This document shows, in pieces, positions 44,215-53,859 of a stretch of DNA of 64,000 bases. This DNA is from CAZDWZ01 sp964509425 (GTDB lineage Bacteria > Bdellovibrionota_C > UBA2361 > SZUA-149 > CAZDWZ01). The number at the start of each line of letters is the position of its first letter. Positions within the stretch are counted from its first letter, which is position 1. The notes below the pieces were generated by a model. It was not told the origin of the DNA. It saw only the letters and a program-made list of their open reading frames with translations, and made no database searches. The translations under genes were made by a program, and so were the position numbers. Location: assembly GCA_964509425.1 (NCBI GenBank), contig CAZDWZ010000008.1:1-64000 (forward strand), read 5' to 3'.

Positions 44215-47209
44215 GAAGAGATGCAGCAACCGCTGCATGCAGACCGACTCCTTGCCGGAGAATCGGTGTTATCGCGAAGAGGAGTGCCGTGCCCGAGACG
44301 ATGAATTTCGTCCCCTTTTCCAACCCGCCCAAGAACGGGTACCAAATAAGCATCGTCGAGAAGAAGACCACCGCCGAGAGAAGGAAGAAGCCGGCCGTGC
44401 TCTCGTATGGAACGCGGATATAGGCTGCCTCCCGAGTCTGGTTCGCGTAAAGTTTTTGGAAGGAAAACCGGATTCCGTCGGCCGGGACGAGAATTCGGAA
44501 CGGATGTCCCGCGTTTCCAGCGACCGGAGCCTGCACCGGAATATTGCCCGGGAGTGTGGAAGGACCTCTTCCATCCAAGCTTCGGAGATTGGACGACGGC
44601 ACACCGTAGCGAAGCTCCGGCGGGAGATACACGTGCCAGAGCGAGTCAGTCACGACCATGTCCGGCCGAGGGAGTTCCGCCACGATGCTCCCGAAAATGC
44701 CCGCCTTCGGTCTTTCAGTTTGGTAGACGAGCTCGACCGGAAACGGTTGTGCGGAGTTGATGATTTTGATGAGAACTTCCGGATCCGAGGACGAAGCGGC
44801 GGGCTGAGCGAGCGCCGGCTTCTCTGCTTTGTTGTCGACTGCCGCGGACCAAACCTTCGAGCCTGCCGGAAGGTTGATTCGCAAGAACTGCTGGCGATTG
44901 TTTCTCACCATGAACTTTGCTGTGGTCACGAGGAGCCCGTCGCTCGTGTAGAGCGTCGTGTATTGTGCCGAGTCGATCGCGGCTGATTGGACTTCCACTT
45001 CGTCGTGTCGGGTCAACTTCAGCGAGAGCTGCGGGGCAGGGTCGGACCGAACATAAGAAAACGCGAGGAGAATCGGATTTGTGGTCTTTAGAAGAAGCTG
45101 TTGCGGAAGCTCGGCCGGATCCACACCCGAGAGATTTGAAATATTCGAGGCCTGCACTTCCACCGCGCTCCTCGCTTCCACTGCAATCGTGCCCTGTTGG
45201 ATCTCGGCGGCTCGCACGAGAGCGGTTGGTGTTTGAATGTCCGGTTCCTGAACTGGGAGGATCTTTTCGTAAGTCAGCTCGATACGAAACTGACCTTCCA
45301 TTACTTGAGTGAATTGCACATCAACAATCTGTTTCTCACCTTCATTTGTCACTCGGTGAGTGCGGAGCGACGGTGCAGACAGTCCGAGAATATTGATGTT
45401 CCCGGGTAACTCGATTTGCAGTTCTTCGATACCTCCGGTTTTTACATTGATCTCTAGATTAGCCGCCGCGGTGAGGGTGACATCGGAGAGAGAAACCAGC
45501 GTATGCACTACGGCGTCGAACTTCCCGTCTTTCCGTTCAGGCTTCGTGATCTGGACGTTCAGAGCGGAAACGGTCTCCCCGTACTTGAACGTGTGAGAGA
45601 TGGTCCGTTCTGTTTGGCTGCGAATCTCCGCCGGAAGCTGATTCTCGCCGACGCGAGTCAGGCCCGATTCGTCGACTGGTTTCAGACTGAGATCCCGCCC
45701 CGAGAGGAGCGCAACCATTCCGCGTTGGCGATGCACATTTTTTGCTCGAACGAGCGGCAGGGAAATAGACGCGTCCGCTTGAAGGGCGCCAAGCGACATA
45801 TCGTAGTCCACCACGAAGGAGACTGTCCCGCTTAGTTTTTGCTCGAAAAACACTTGAACGGTATTCGCTCCGGTTTCGGAATCGGAGCTCATCCGCCAAT
45901 CGGCGAGCGGAAAGCCGGGCGCATTGATGCGATTGATCTGAATTCCTTTCGGCACTTCGAATTCGAGAAGGCTGGTCTCACCTCGGGTGATGTCGTAGCT
46001 CGCATTTGCTTGAACGTAGAGAACACCTTCCTCCGCATAGGCTGTGTGAATATAGGTCGCGTTCTCACGGACTTCTTCTTTGATTTCGTCGGGGACGGCC
46101 TCCGTCCACGTGAGTGTCAGCGCTTCACTCATCGGAGCGAAGATCGTTGCTGTCACGGCATCTTTCTCTTCGTGATAACTGACGTTTGTAAACGGCTCGA
46201 CACTAAACTCTTTTCGCTCCGGCATGCGAAGGTCAAACCGGGAGATGGGAACAGCAGGGACGAAAAGCTCGACGCTCGGGGATCCGCTCTCGCGACCGAT
46301 TGGCGTCTGAAACTCGACATTGATGATATGGCTTCCCTCTCCGCGAATCTTTGTCACGAAGCGATCGGCTTCAACCAGCAGGGAGGAGGATTTTTCATCG
46401 ACTCGAATGTCACTGATTGTCGCGTTCTTCGGGAAAAGCGGAATGACCACGGATTCTTTGCCGAAGAGTTCGACACTTAACTTGCCAGTCCACGTGATGA
46501 CTTCTTCATTTGGCTGGAGCACCCCCTTATATTCGGCCCGGCTCATCGCGAAGCCGCGATTAAGCGGTGTCTTCCAGCTGATCTGAAATCCAGACGAAGA
46601 GGGCACCGTTGAGACGATGCGAATTGACTCGCCGTCAATCGCGCTTATCGTCGTTCCGGCGGAGGGTAAAACTACCGGCTCGATCGCCGATTTCGGGATG
46701 TTGCCGTCGACCGTAATCGACGCGGCTTGCGGAGTCGGAACGATGACCGTGTAACCGGTCTCGGAGCGAAGGGCGTCGACGCGGAATTCCGCCGTGAGCA
46801 CGTAATTTCCAGCTTTATTCGTATTCCAAAAGACACCCTGCGGAGTTGAGGAGAGCTGCGCACTCGTCCCGTCTATCTCGGCGTGGACGACCGAAGTCCC
46901 GGCGGGGAGAATAGGAACAGCCGTCCATTCGTTCTCGAACACTGCGAACTCCAGATTGAGAGAAAGTGTGGCGATTGCGGCGTCTCGGGATTCTTTGATA
47001 TCGGCCTGGATCGCAGCTTTCGCGAGAGCGTACGGTGTTGCGACTGGACGCTTCTCCGAACGTGGGTTCTGCGTGATTGCAATCAGCTTGTCGTAGTCCG
47101 AGCGTGGAAGTTTGACGGTTGAAACTTCCTCCGCGAGCACTTTAGATCCCACACAGTAGAAAAATACTGCAAAAAACAAAACGAACGCAGAAGCCGACCG
47201 GAACAACAT
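44132..47209 (-). CDS. Large exported membrane protein downstream of the sigma/anti-sigma pair
   Basis: This 1025-aa protein has a signal peptide (residues 1-26, ending KVLAEE), about 900 residues of beta-rich extracytoplasmic sequence with several repeated Ig- or stator-like segments, and three or four membrane helices at the C-terminus (~940-1012). It starts 31 bp after the anti-sigma-VWA gene, so it is likely the third gene of that operon. I recognise no named family. Its end overlaps the convergent DUF2809 gene by 83 bp. Confidence 0.75.
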   Translation of the reverse strand: MLFRSASAFVLFFAVFFYCVGSKVLAEEVSTVKLPRSDYDKLIAITQNPRSEKRPVATPYALAKAAIQADIKESRDAAIATLSLNLEFAVFENEWTAVPILPAGTSVVHAEIDGTSAQLSSTPQGVFWNTNKAGNYVLTAEFRVDALRSETGYTVIVPTPQAASITVDGNIPKSAIEPVVLPSAGTTISAIDGESIRIVSTVPSSSGFQISWKTPLNRGFAMSRAEYKGVLQPNEEVITWTGKLSVELFGKESVVIPLFPKNATISDIRVDEKSSSLLVEADRFVTKIRGEGSHIINVEFQTPIGRESGSPSVELFVPAVPISRFDLRMPERKEFSVEPFTNVSYHEEKDAVTATIFAPMSEALTLTWTEAVPDEIKEEVRENATYIHTAYAEEGVLYVQANASYDITRGETSLLEFEVPKGIQINRINAPGFPLADWRMSSDSETGANTVQVFFEQKLSGTVSFVVDYDMSLGALQADASISLPLVRAKNVHRQRGMVALLSGRDLSLKPVDESGLTRVGENQLPAEIRSQTERTISHTFKYGETVSALNVQITKPERKDGKFDAVVHTLVSLSDVTLTAAANLEINVKTGGIEELQIELPGNINILGLSAPSLRTHRVTNEGEKQIVDVQFTQVMEGQFRIELTYEKILPVQEPDIQTPTALVRAAEIQQGTIAVEARSAVEVQASNISNLSGVDPAELPQQLLLKTTNPILLAFSYVRSDPAPQLSLKLTRHDEVEVQSAAIDSAQYTTLYTSDGLLVTTAKFMVRNNRQQFLRINLPAGSKVWSAAVDNKAEKPALAQPAASSSDPEVLIKIINSAQPFPVELVYQTERPKAGIFGSIVAELPRPDMVVTDSLWHVYLPPELRYGVPSSNLRSLDGRGPSTLPGNIPVQAPVAGNAGHPFRILVPADGIRFSFQKLYANQTREAAYIRVPYESTAGFFLLSAVVFFSTMLIWYPFLGGLEKGTKFIVSGTALLFAITPILRQGVGLHAAVAASLLTGVAVFLPMFLKRGAARRSKPETTQP

Positions 47210-47240
47210 AAGATCTCCTCTGATACTACTTACTTCTCTC

Positions 47241-50200
47241 TCAGAGCTCGGGTGGAAGGGGACTTATTTTCAGTTTCGAGGCGAGCGCGAGGGAGTTTCG
47301 GAGAAACTCTTTCGATTGCCCGTCCGTCAACTTCAAACCCCGAAGCACGGCGGAGTACTCTGTAAGAAGGTTTTGATCTCTTTTGAAATCCTCGTCACGA
47401 GTGAGTCCAGGGAAGCGCGACTCGAGTCCAAGGACGAGTGTCTTGAAGGCTTCAATGCGGGCGGCAGCGCTTTCGGCGTCGCCGCTCGATACGGCTTCGG
47501 ATGCGGCGAAAAGCACCCGCGACAACTCGAACGACAATCGGTTCTTGATGACATTAAGCTCGAGACGTCCAAAGGCGTTATTCGCATCCGGAACACTGAG
47601 AACGGTGTTCGATGTTCCGTTTCGGAGATAAATGAGATCTTTGTATTTTAAGCTTGCCGCCGCGATCCGACCCGGACCATTCGCCACGACGTCCAGCAAT
47701 ATGACGTGAGTGTCACCGGCGCGGAAGCTCGGGATGAGAACCTGTATCCCGTCGTCGTCGGTGTCTCTATCAGCCACGATACCAAGATCTTTCTGGACTC
47801 TCTGATCGATACTTTGCTCAACTTCCTTTGCTGCGTCTACTTGTTTGGAAGTGAGCTTCGAAGATCCGAGAACCTGAACCAGCTTTACTCCCGGGGCCAA
47901 CTTGATATTCAGTCGCAGAGCGCGTGCTACCGTCGAGCTCACGACTGCGATTTCTTTCTTCACAATCTCCGCCGCCTCACCGACGTTCGAGATTGTTCGG
48001 CGGGTTCCCTGTCCAGCAAGAGCCAGTCGATCGTGATTCTTGCCGGTAGCAGTTGTTCCGATTCCAATGACACTCACCGGAATGCCATCAACCGAGCTCC
48101 TATGCGCGACTTTCTCTAAAGCTTCGATGTCGGCCGTGAGAGCGCCGGGAGCGAGGAGTAGCACTTCGTTGCTTCCAAGAATATTGTCGGTTTCATCCGG
48201 CTCGCTCACTCGGGCGACCGCGCTTTCTACCGCATCGCTCAGTGACGGGACGGTGCCTGCTCCGTTGGTCTGTTGTGCGATATTCTGGAGAGCAACCGTG
48301 AGCTGCCCGTGGAGAAACTGCTCGGGTTTAAGATACGTCGTCGATGCCGGACCAACCAATGTCACTGAGAATCGGTCGCCGATTTCCTTGGCGCGCTGAA
48401 AGGCGAGTAAAACCTCTCGCACCAGAGACCGCTCTTCCACTGGAGCTCGAGAGTCTCTCAAGTCAGCGACAATGGCGATGTTCATTGGAGGCCGACGGGT
48501 CCCCCGCTGCTCTGCGCCCTGGATTCCGATCTGAACTAGGCTTCGAGTTGGAGCGGATATGGATGGTGCGCTGCTACTGACATAAAGAGAGAGCGCCGAG
48601 TCCCTGGGAGCGTCATACGGCTGCCAGTCTTTCCTCGCGGCGTCGTGCAGCCGAAGGGGTGTCGAAGAAAGCGCATTGAGAAAGCTTCGATCGGCGCCCT
48701 GCAAGAGCAGCTGAAGTCGGCGCAGTCCAGCGTCACCGGGAATATACGTGTTCTCCCAATACCCTCGAGCTTCCTGGAACGAGACTCCGTCTACCTGCGT
48801 AAGCTGTTTTAGGAAGCTCTCTACCGCGGTGGTTTGTGCAGGTGATGTTTGTGGAACGAGCGATGAGAGATCAGATGATTTGCTGAAAACCGCCGAGAGG
48901 TTTTTGCCCGCGTTGACGCTTACGACCGGGACCAGCTTTTCGTAACGATTCAATAGTTGCGCTGAGAGCTGATTTGAAGCTGCGACAAGTGCTGAAGCAT
49001 CGGGCGACAAATTTTCGGTCGCTGCCGATTCCTCACCCAGAGCCATGCGGCGTTGCAGATCTCCAGTGGAGGCGATGAGCCTTCCCAGCTTATCCTCCAG
49101 CTTGCCGGGAGTGCCACGAATGCCGTCCTCGCCGACAATCCATCCGTCGATGTCGACGACTTTCCGTGATCCATCCGCTTGTCGAATCGCGAGCTTCGTG
49201 AGGCGGAAGAGAGCGCGTGAATCAGACTCGGACCCTTGTGCCGCCGCGATGAGCCGTGCGTCTTTTAACTCGATCTGTTCGCCATTTGCGCCAGTGATTG
49301 GGCCGTCCAACTTAAACACCACCGGATACGGAGTCCCGTCAACCGGCGCATTTACCCCCGTGAGCAGCGTAACCGATACTGCGTCTCCGGGCGTTATCAC
49401 TCGAGGGCTTGCGGGGGCTGTCGAAGTTCTGGAAGGCGCGGGTGTGTTCCGGCGCTTCAGGTTCGTCTTCTGACCAGCGCTTTCGGCCGGTGCATCCTCG
49501 AGTGAATCCTTCGCCTCGGGAATGGCGTCTCGATCAGCGCCTTCCGCGAATTCAATGATCCCGCTGTTCGACTCCTCGGTTGCGAATTTTCCGGTCGCAA
49601 TAACTCGTTCGTCCACGTCGCTGTCCCGGAGGAAGCGTGCCGGAGGAGGAGAAAGAGGAGGAGAAGGAGGAGGAGGAGGGAGAGACGCCTCGTCGTTGTA
49701 TCCGAATGCATCGAGAGTATCCGGCCCGTTTAAGGCGCGCGATTGCTCGAGTGCCGTAGCTTCTGGCTGCTGTTTGAGTGACGCGGCGAGGCTATCGACT
49801 TCGGTTTGAACGTTATCAAATTTGTTCACGACGGATTCGAGAACCGCGGCGACTTTTGTCTTATGATCCTTTAGCTCCTCCGATGTTTTTGCTGCAAGCT
49901 CGTTCATCTCGCCTGACTTCTGCCGTTCGGCGTCTATTTCTTGCTTAAAGGCTTGGATAAGATCGGCGTATTGCTCCCCAGCCGGAGCAACCGCTGCCTG
50001 CTGTCGTGAACGGACCGGCATCCAGTCCTTTGAGCGTTGAGCAGTGACGAGAACCATCGCCATGGTTCCCACAGCGATAATTCGGAGAGGGGTGAAGAGC
50101 TGCTGAATATTTTCGCGATCAGGAAGCTTCTCAAATCCACGTTTCAGGATCGCCGGAAGATTCCGAAGGTTCAGTCCATCGAGCTGCCGTCGGTTTACGA

Positions 50201-50441
50201 TATCGACCGCTTGGTTTGCCGGAGTGTTTTCCACTTTTGTGAGGAGGCTCTCGACTACGCGTTCATCGACGTCGTGTTCCGGGAGCGATCGAAGCAGCGG
50301 ATCGAGTTGCTCGAGGGCTTCGAGAAACGCAAAGCACTGTTGGCATTCCGCACAATGGGTTTGGAGTGTTTCATCTTTTGCCAAGATGTCCGTCCCGAAT
50401 CGGGAGAGCCGTTCTTGAAGAGAGGCGCAGAGAGGTTTCAT
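47241..50441 (-). CDS. Anti-sigma / TraB(VirB10)-like / VWA-like fusion protein
   Basis: This 1066-aa protein starts at the ATG at 50441, which overlaps the sigma-factor stop (ATGA) behind AGGAGGTG. Residues 29-36 are a perfect HX3CX2C zinc anti-sigma motif. One membrane helix lies at ~117-133. A coiled coil (~160-225), a Pro run (~254-268) and a TraB/VirB10/TrbI-like domain (~349-460) follow. The last carries LLTGVNAP, then a PYPVVFKLDGP stretch, then GWIVGEDGIRG, the signatures of the type IV secretion outer-ring protein. The remainder includes a VWA-like fold (NIAIVADLRDSR) and C-terminal helices. The predicted role is to hold the sigma factor at the membrane and release it on an envelope signal. 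The combination is unusual. Confidence 0.8.
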   Translation of the reverse strand: MKPLCASLQERLSRFGTDILAKDETLQTHCAECQQCFAFLEALEQLDPLLRSLPEHDVDERVVESLLTKVENTPANQAVDIVNRRQLDGLNLRNLPAILKRGFEKLPDRENIQQLFTPLRIIAVGTMAMVLVTAQRSKDWMPVRSRQQAAVAPAGEQYADLIQAFKQEIDAERQKSGEMNELAAKTSEELKDHKTKVAAVLESVVNKFDNVQTEVDSLAASLKQQPEATALEQSRALNGPDTLDAFGYNDEASLPPPPPSPPLSPPPARFLRDSDVDERVIATGKFATEESNSGIIEFAEGADRDAIPEAKDSLEDAPAESAGQKTNLKRRNTPAPSRTSTAPASPRVITPGDAVSVTLLTGVNAPVDGTPYPVVFKLDGPITGANGEQIELKDARLIAAAQGSESDSRALFRLTKLAIRQADGSRKVVDIDGWIVGEDGIRGTPGKLEDKLGRLIASTGDLQRRMALGEESAATENLSPDASALVAASNQLSAQLLNRYEKLVPVVSVNAGKNLSAVFSKSSDLSSLVPQTSPAQTTAVESFLKQLTQVDGVSFQEARGYWENTYIPGDAGLRRLQLLLQGADRSFLNALSSTPLRLHDAARKDWQPYDAPRDSALSLYVSSSAPSISAPTRSLVQIGIQGAEQRGTRRPPMNIAIVADLRDSRAPVEERSLVREVLLAFQRAKEIGDRFSVTLVGPASTTYLKPEQFLHGQLTVALQNIAQQTNGAGTVPSLSDAVESAVARVSEPDETDNILGSNEVLLLAPGALTADIEALEKVAHRSSVDGIPVSVIGIGTTATGKNHDRLALAGQGTRRTISNVGEAAEIVKKEIAVVSSTVARALRLNIKLAPGVKLVQVLGSSKLTSKQVDAAKEVEQSIDQRVQKDLGIVADRDTDDDGIQVLIPSFRAGDTHVILLDVVANGPGRIAAASLKYKDLIYLRNGTSNTVLSVPDANNAFGRLELNVIKNRLSFELSRVLFAASEAVSSGDAESAAARIEAFKTLVLGLESRFPGLTRDEDFKRDQNLLTEYSAVLRGLKLTDGQSKEFLRNSLALASKLKISPLPPEL

Positions 50442-51052
50442 TCCATCACCTCCTTTCTCGCGCGATCGTTCCGTTCGGCGAGTTGCTTCGCAAGGCTCGC
50501 ACGTGCTCGACTGAGATGAGTTTTTACGGTGTTTACGGGAAGGTCGAGAATTTTCCCGATATCTTTTTGGTTGAGATTTGAAAAACTGCTGAGTGTCACG
50601 ATCTCGCGTTGAGTGAAGGGCAGGCGGCGAATTGCGGCTTCCAGCCATTCGAGCGTTTCTTTCGCCCCTGCCTGGCTCTCAGCGTCGGGGGAATTATCTC
50701 GTTCTGATTCGGTGAGGCCCGGTGTGATGATTTCTCGAACTCGGCTTCTCCGGTAGTGGGTGCGCACCGTGTTCGCGACGATGGTGAAGAACCAAGGTTC
50801 GAGCGGCTTCTCCGGCAGATATGTTTGAGCGTTGCAATGCACCTTGAGAAAAACCTCCTGAAAGACGTCATCTCTTGCACCCTCGTCCACTCCGCAGCGG
50901 ACGATGTACGAGTAGACTTGCGAGCGAAAGAGCGAGACGAGCTCCGAGAATGCCGACGGATCGCCATCTCGGTGCCGCACTAAAAGATTGCGGCGTTCGA
51001 GCAGCACTATGGTGTTGGCATTCGTGCCTTTCGGAACCGGCGTCTCACTCAT
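50438..51052 (-). CDS. ECF-type RNA polymerase sigma factor
   Basis: This 204-aa protein has sigma region 2 (FSELVSLFRSQVYSYIV, then DDVFQEVFLKVH) and region 4 (LPFTQREIVTLSSF, then DIGKILDLPVNTVKTHLSRA), with no region 3, as in RpoE-type factors. It directs transcription of a stress or envelope regulon. GAGG precedes the ATG. Its stop overlaps the start of the anti-sigma gene, giving the two proteins coupled synthesis. Autoregulation is likely but no clear promoter was identified. Confidence 0.92.
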   Translation of the reverse strand: MSETPVPKGTNANTIVLLERRNLLVRHRDGDPSAFSELVSLFRSQVYSYIVRCGVDEGARDDVFQEVFLKVHCNAQTYLPEKPLEPWFFTIVANTVRTHYRRSRVREIITPGLTESERDNSPDAESQAGAKETLEWLEAAIRRLPFTQREIVTLSSFSNLNQKDIGKILDLPVNTVKTHLSRARASLAKQLAERNDRARKEVME

Positions 51053-51284
51053 TAAAACCTCGCAAGAGCTCTACCGCCTGCGAAAAACTGCCCCCGGTTC
51101 GCGAGGAGTCCTTCGCATCACAAGAAGAGCTACGCCTGAGACCCCGGAGAGGTTTCAGATCAGGAAGATTTTTTTCGGAAGAATCCAACGAAGCGGGAAT
51201 CATCCGTGAATTCAGATGGTTGGAGGAGGGAGGGCGGTTCCAGAAAGGCGGCAAAACCGCTGTAATCGCCTATCCGAGGCCGTC

Positions 51285-51779
51285 TTATTCGGGCACATCG
51301 TGGAACTGCACGCTGCCTGATATGAGGTCCAAGGAGGCAAACCCATACAGGCTCGCTTGATAGAGCGCTCCAGGGTTTACCACCCTCGTCCGGCCGATTC
51401 GTTCGTCTCTCCGCCGGTGAGTGTGCCCATGGAAGACATAGTCATACACTTGGGAATCGATGACCGCGTCGAGAAAACTGGGCCGTGTTCCGTGATTCAC
51501 GTAAATGTCCTTGTCGTCGAGGCAAAGAATCAGCTCGTCTTCTATCTTCCCAAAGCCAAGCGCTTCACATTTTTTCACGAGTCCCTCACGCTCTCCATCG
51601 TTGTTCCCGAAAACAAAACGCATCGGCAGTCCGGCAAACTCCTGAACGGTCGGCGGGGAGATGATGTCACCGCAGTGAATGACGAGATCGGGCCGGAGTG
51701 CGGCGATCATGGGAACGGCCTTCCGGATGAGCGGAAGGTTTTCATGCGTGTCTGAGACGAGACAGATTTTCACCGGCAC
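51285..51779 (-). CDS. YfcE/MJ0936-type metallophosphodiesterase
   Basis: This 164-aa cytosolic calcineurin-like phosphodiesterase carries all metal-site motifs: SDTHEN, HCGDI, FGNNDGE, NHGT and HGHTH. It hydrolyses phosphodiesters; natural substrates vary. The GTG start shares one base with the trpA stop (TAGTG), so it is the last gene of the trp operon. Confidence 0.88.
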   Translation of the reverse strand: MPVKICLVSDTHENLPLIRKAVPMIAALRPDLVIHCGDIISPPTVQEFAGLPMRFVFGNNDGEREGLVKKCEALGFGKIEDELILCLDDKDIYVNHGTRPSFLDAVIDSQVYDYVFHGHTHRRRDERIGRTRVVNPGALYQASLYGFASLDLISGSVQFHDVPE

Positions 51780-52603
51780 TAGACCGAAGCAAGCGAATGA
51801 ACGTATTTCCCGATCAGAGATGGAATATTTCCGGTTTTTGCCGTCCGAATCTTTTCAACGACGGCGCTTCCCACGATGGCAATCTCGGCGAACTCACCGC
51901 ATTGCTTGATCTGCTCGCGAGACGAGATACCGAAACCGAGCGCGAGGGGCTGTGCGAATGATTTGCGGATGCGTCGCATGTAGTCCGCCGTGTCTTTGGG
52001 GAGCGCCTTTCTGACACCGGTCGTGCCTGTGGTCGTGACGCAGTAGATGAAGCCGCCCGAGACCGTGCGCTTTATTGACTGAAGACGGCTCGGAGTGCTG
52101 ACGGGGGTGACGATGGGAATCGCCGCAAGTTTTGCATCTCGTGCAACATCCCAATATTCACTGCGCAGCTCGACCGGAACATCGGGAACGATGAGCCCCT
52201 GCACTCCTGCCGAGGCCGCGTCTTTGCAGAACGCCACGCAGTTCGGAGCTTTCCCCGCCTTATACTGATACAGAATGTTGTAATAGCTCATGAAGAGCAG
52301 GGGCACGCCGGTCTTCGATGCCAGTTTCTCGGCGGCTTTCATACATTCAGAAACCTTCAATCCCTTAGCCAACGCCGCCTCGTTCGCGGCCATGATGGTC
52401 GGCCCATCCGCCATCGGATCGGAGAACGGAATTTGAAGCTCGATAATTTTAGCGCCGGAGTCAGCCATCGCGAGGACTATATCAATACTCGCCTTCAGGC
52501 TCGGGTATCCCAGAACAACGTGCGTCATGAGCGCCGGGAATGGCCGTCGGGACTTCGCTCTGGTCTCGGTGATGGAAGAGAGTGTCTGTTCAAGCCGGTT
52601 CAT
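51779..52603 (-). CDS. trpA: Tryptophan synthase alpha chain
   Basis: This 274-aa TIM-barrel enzyme cleaves indole-3-glycerol phosphate to indole and glyceraldehyde-3-phosphate and passes indole to TrpB. The catalytic region ELQIPFSDPMADGPTI holds the conserved Glu and Asp, and the loop VTTTGTTGVR and phosphate site GFGIS are present. It overlaps trpB by 4 bp. Confidence 0.95.
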   Translation of the reverse strand: MNRLEQTLSSITETRAKSRRPFPALMTHVVLGYPSLKASIDIVLAMADSGAKIIELQIPFSDPMADGPTIMAANEAALAKGLKVSECMKAAEKLASKTGVPLLFMSYYNILYQYKAGKAPNCVAFCKDAASAGVQGLIVPDVPVELRSEYWDVARDAKLAAIPIVTPVSTPSRLQSIKRTVSGGFIYCVTTTGTTGVRKALPKDTADYMRRIRKSFAQPLALGFGISSREQIKQCGEFAEIAIVGSAVVEKIRTAKTGNIPSLIGKYVHSLASV

Positions 52604-53850
52604 GAAGATTCATCCCAAGACTCAGCATATCGATCGAGGAACGTACGAAACTCCTTATCTTTCGTTGCCTTTGCAAGAATGAAGAGATCCTTTTCTGCAC
52701 GTCCGGAAATATTGACGACGATGACCTTCGAGCGAGGAAGTGTGGGGGCGAGTCGGATGGCTTCCGCCACAGCATGGCTCGACTCCAGTGACGGGAGGAC
52801 ACCCTCACATCTGGCGAGTAGCCGCAGGGCCGCGATGACGTCTTTGTCGAGAGCGTAACGGTAGGTGACCCGTCCCAATTCTCTTAGACGCGCATGAAGC
52901 GGTCCGATTCCGGCGTAGTCGAGACCGGCTGAAATACTGTGGGTGTTCTCGATCTGTCCGTCGCTGTTTTGGAGCCAGAATGACTTATACCCCTCAACAA
53001 CTCCGATGGAGCCGCCCTGAAAACGAGCCGCGTGTTTTCCCTTTCGAATGCCTTCACCGCCCGCTTCAACGCCGATCAGCTGCACCTTCTTTTCGGTGAG
53101 AAACGCGTCGAATGCTCCAAGCGCGTTGCTTCCACCGCCGACACAGGCAACGACATAGTCGGGCAGTTTTCCACATTGAGCTTTGATCTGGGCTTTGATC
53201 TCTCTTCCGACGACTGCTTGAAAGAAGCGATTCATTTCCGGGAAGGGATGTGGACCGAGGCACGAGCCGAGCAGATAATGGGACGTTGAGACGTTTGTGA
53301 TCCAATCCTTGAGCGCGGCGTTCACGGCGTCTTTAAGGCGCTTTCCTCCAAAGTGAACTGCCGTCACCTTCGCTCCGAGCTGTTCCATCCAGAAGACATT
53401 CGGCCTCTGTCTCGCAACATCGACCGCGCCCATGTAGACGTTACAATCAAGCCCGAACTTCGCGCATACGGAAGCGGAGGCCACTCCGTGCTGTCCCGCG
53501 CCGGTCTCGGCAATGATTCTTTTCTTCCCCATCCGGCGTGCGAGCAGCGCCTGGCCGAGACAATGGTTGATCTTGTGAGCCCCGGTCTGCGCGGCGCCTT
53601 CGTTCTTGATGTAGATTTTGGCGCCCTTCAGGTGCTTCGTCAGGTTGTCGCAGAAGAGGAGTGGTGTTGGTCTGCCGGTGTAAGTCTCTTCAAAGTGCTT
53701 AAGCTCTTTAAGGAATGAAGCATCGTTCCGTGCGTCCTCGAAGCAAGCCGACAGCTCTTCGAGGGCGGGCATGAGCACCTCCGGAGCGTATTGTCCGCCG
53801 AAGGAACCGTAGTATCCGTTTTTATCGACCGTGAAGTTTTTGCTCTGCAC
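52600..53850 (-). CDS. trpB: Tryptophan synthase beta chain
   Basis: This 416-aa PLP enzyme joins indole and serine to tryptophan. GAHKINHCLGQ contains the PLP-binding Lys, and GGGSNA binds the phosphate of PLP. The GTG start at 53850 lies 9 bp after trpC, with AGGACC upstream. Length and motifs are those of the classical TrpB1 type that pairs with TrpA. Confidence 0.96.
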   Translation of the reverse strand: MQSKNFTVDKNGYYGSFGGQYAPEVLMPALEELSACFEDARNDASFLKELKHFEETYTGRPTPLLFCDNLTKHLKGAKIYIKNEGAAQTGAHKINHCLGQALLARRMGKKRIIAETGAGQHGVASASVCAKFGLDCNVYMGAVDVARQRPNVFWMEQLGAKVTAVHFGGKRLKDAVNAALKDWITNVSTSHYLLGSCLGPHPFPEMNRFFQAVVGREIKAQIKAQCGKLPDYVVACVGGGSNALGAFDAFLTEKKVQLIGVEAGGEGIRKGKHAARFQGGSIGVVEGYKSFWLQNSDGQIENTHSISAGLDYAGIGPLHARLRELGRVTYRYALDKDVIAALRLLARCEGVLPSLESSHAVAEAIRLAPTLPRSKVIVVNISGRAEKDLFILAKATKDKEFRTFLDRYAESWDESS

Positions 53851-53859
53851 GAAAAGGTC

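Noticed and set aside
51053..51140. ECF-type promoter upstream of the sigma gene (GAACC and CGGTA)
   Set aside because: The spacing of about 19 nt is too long for a convincing ECF promoter, and the match is short.
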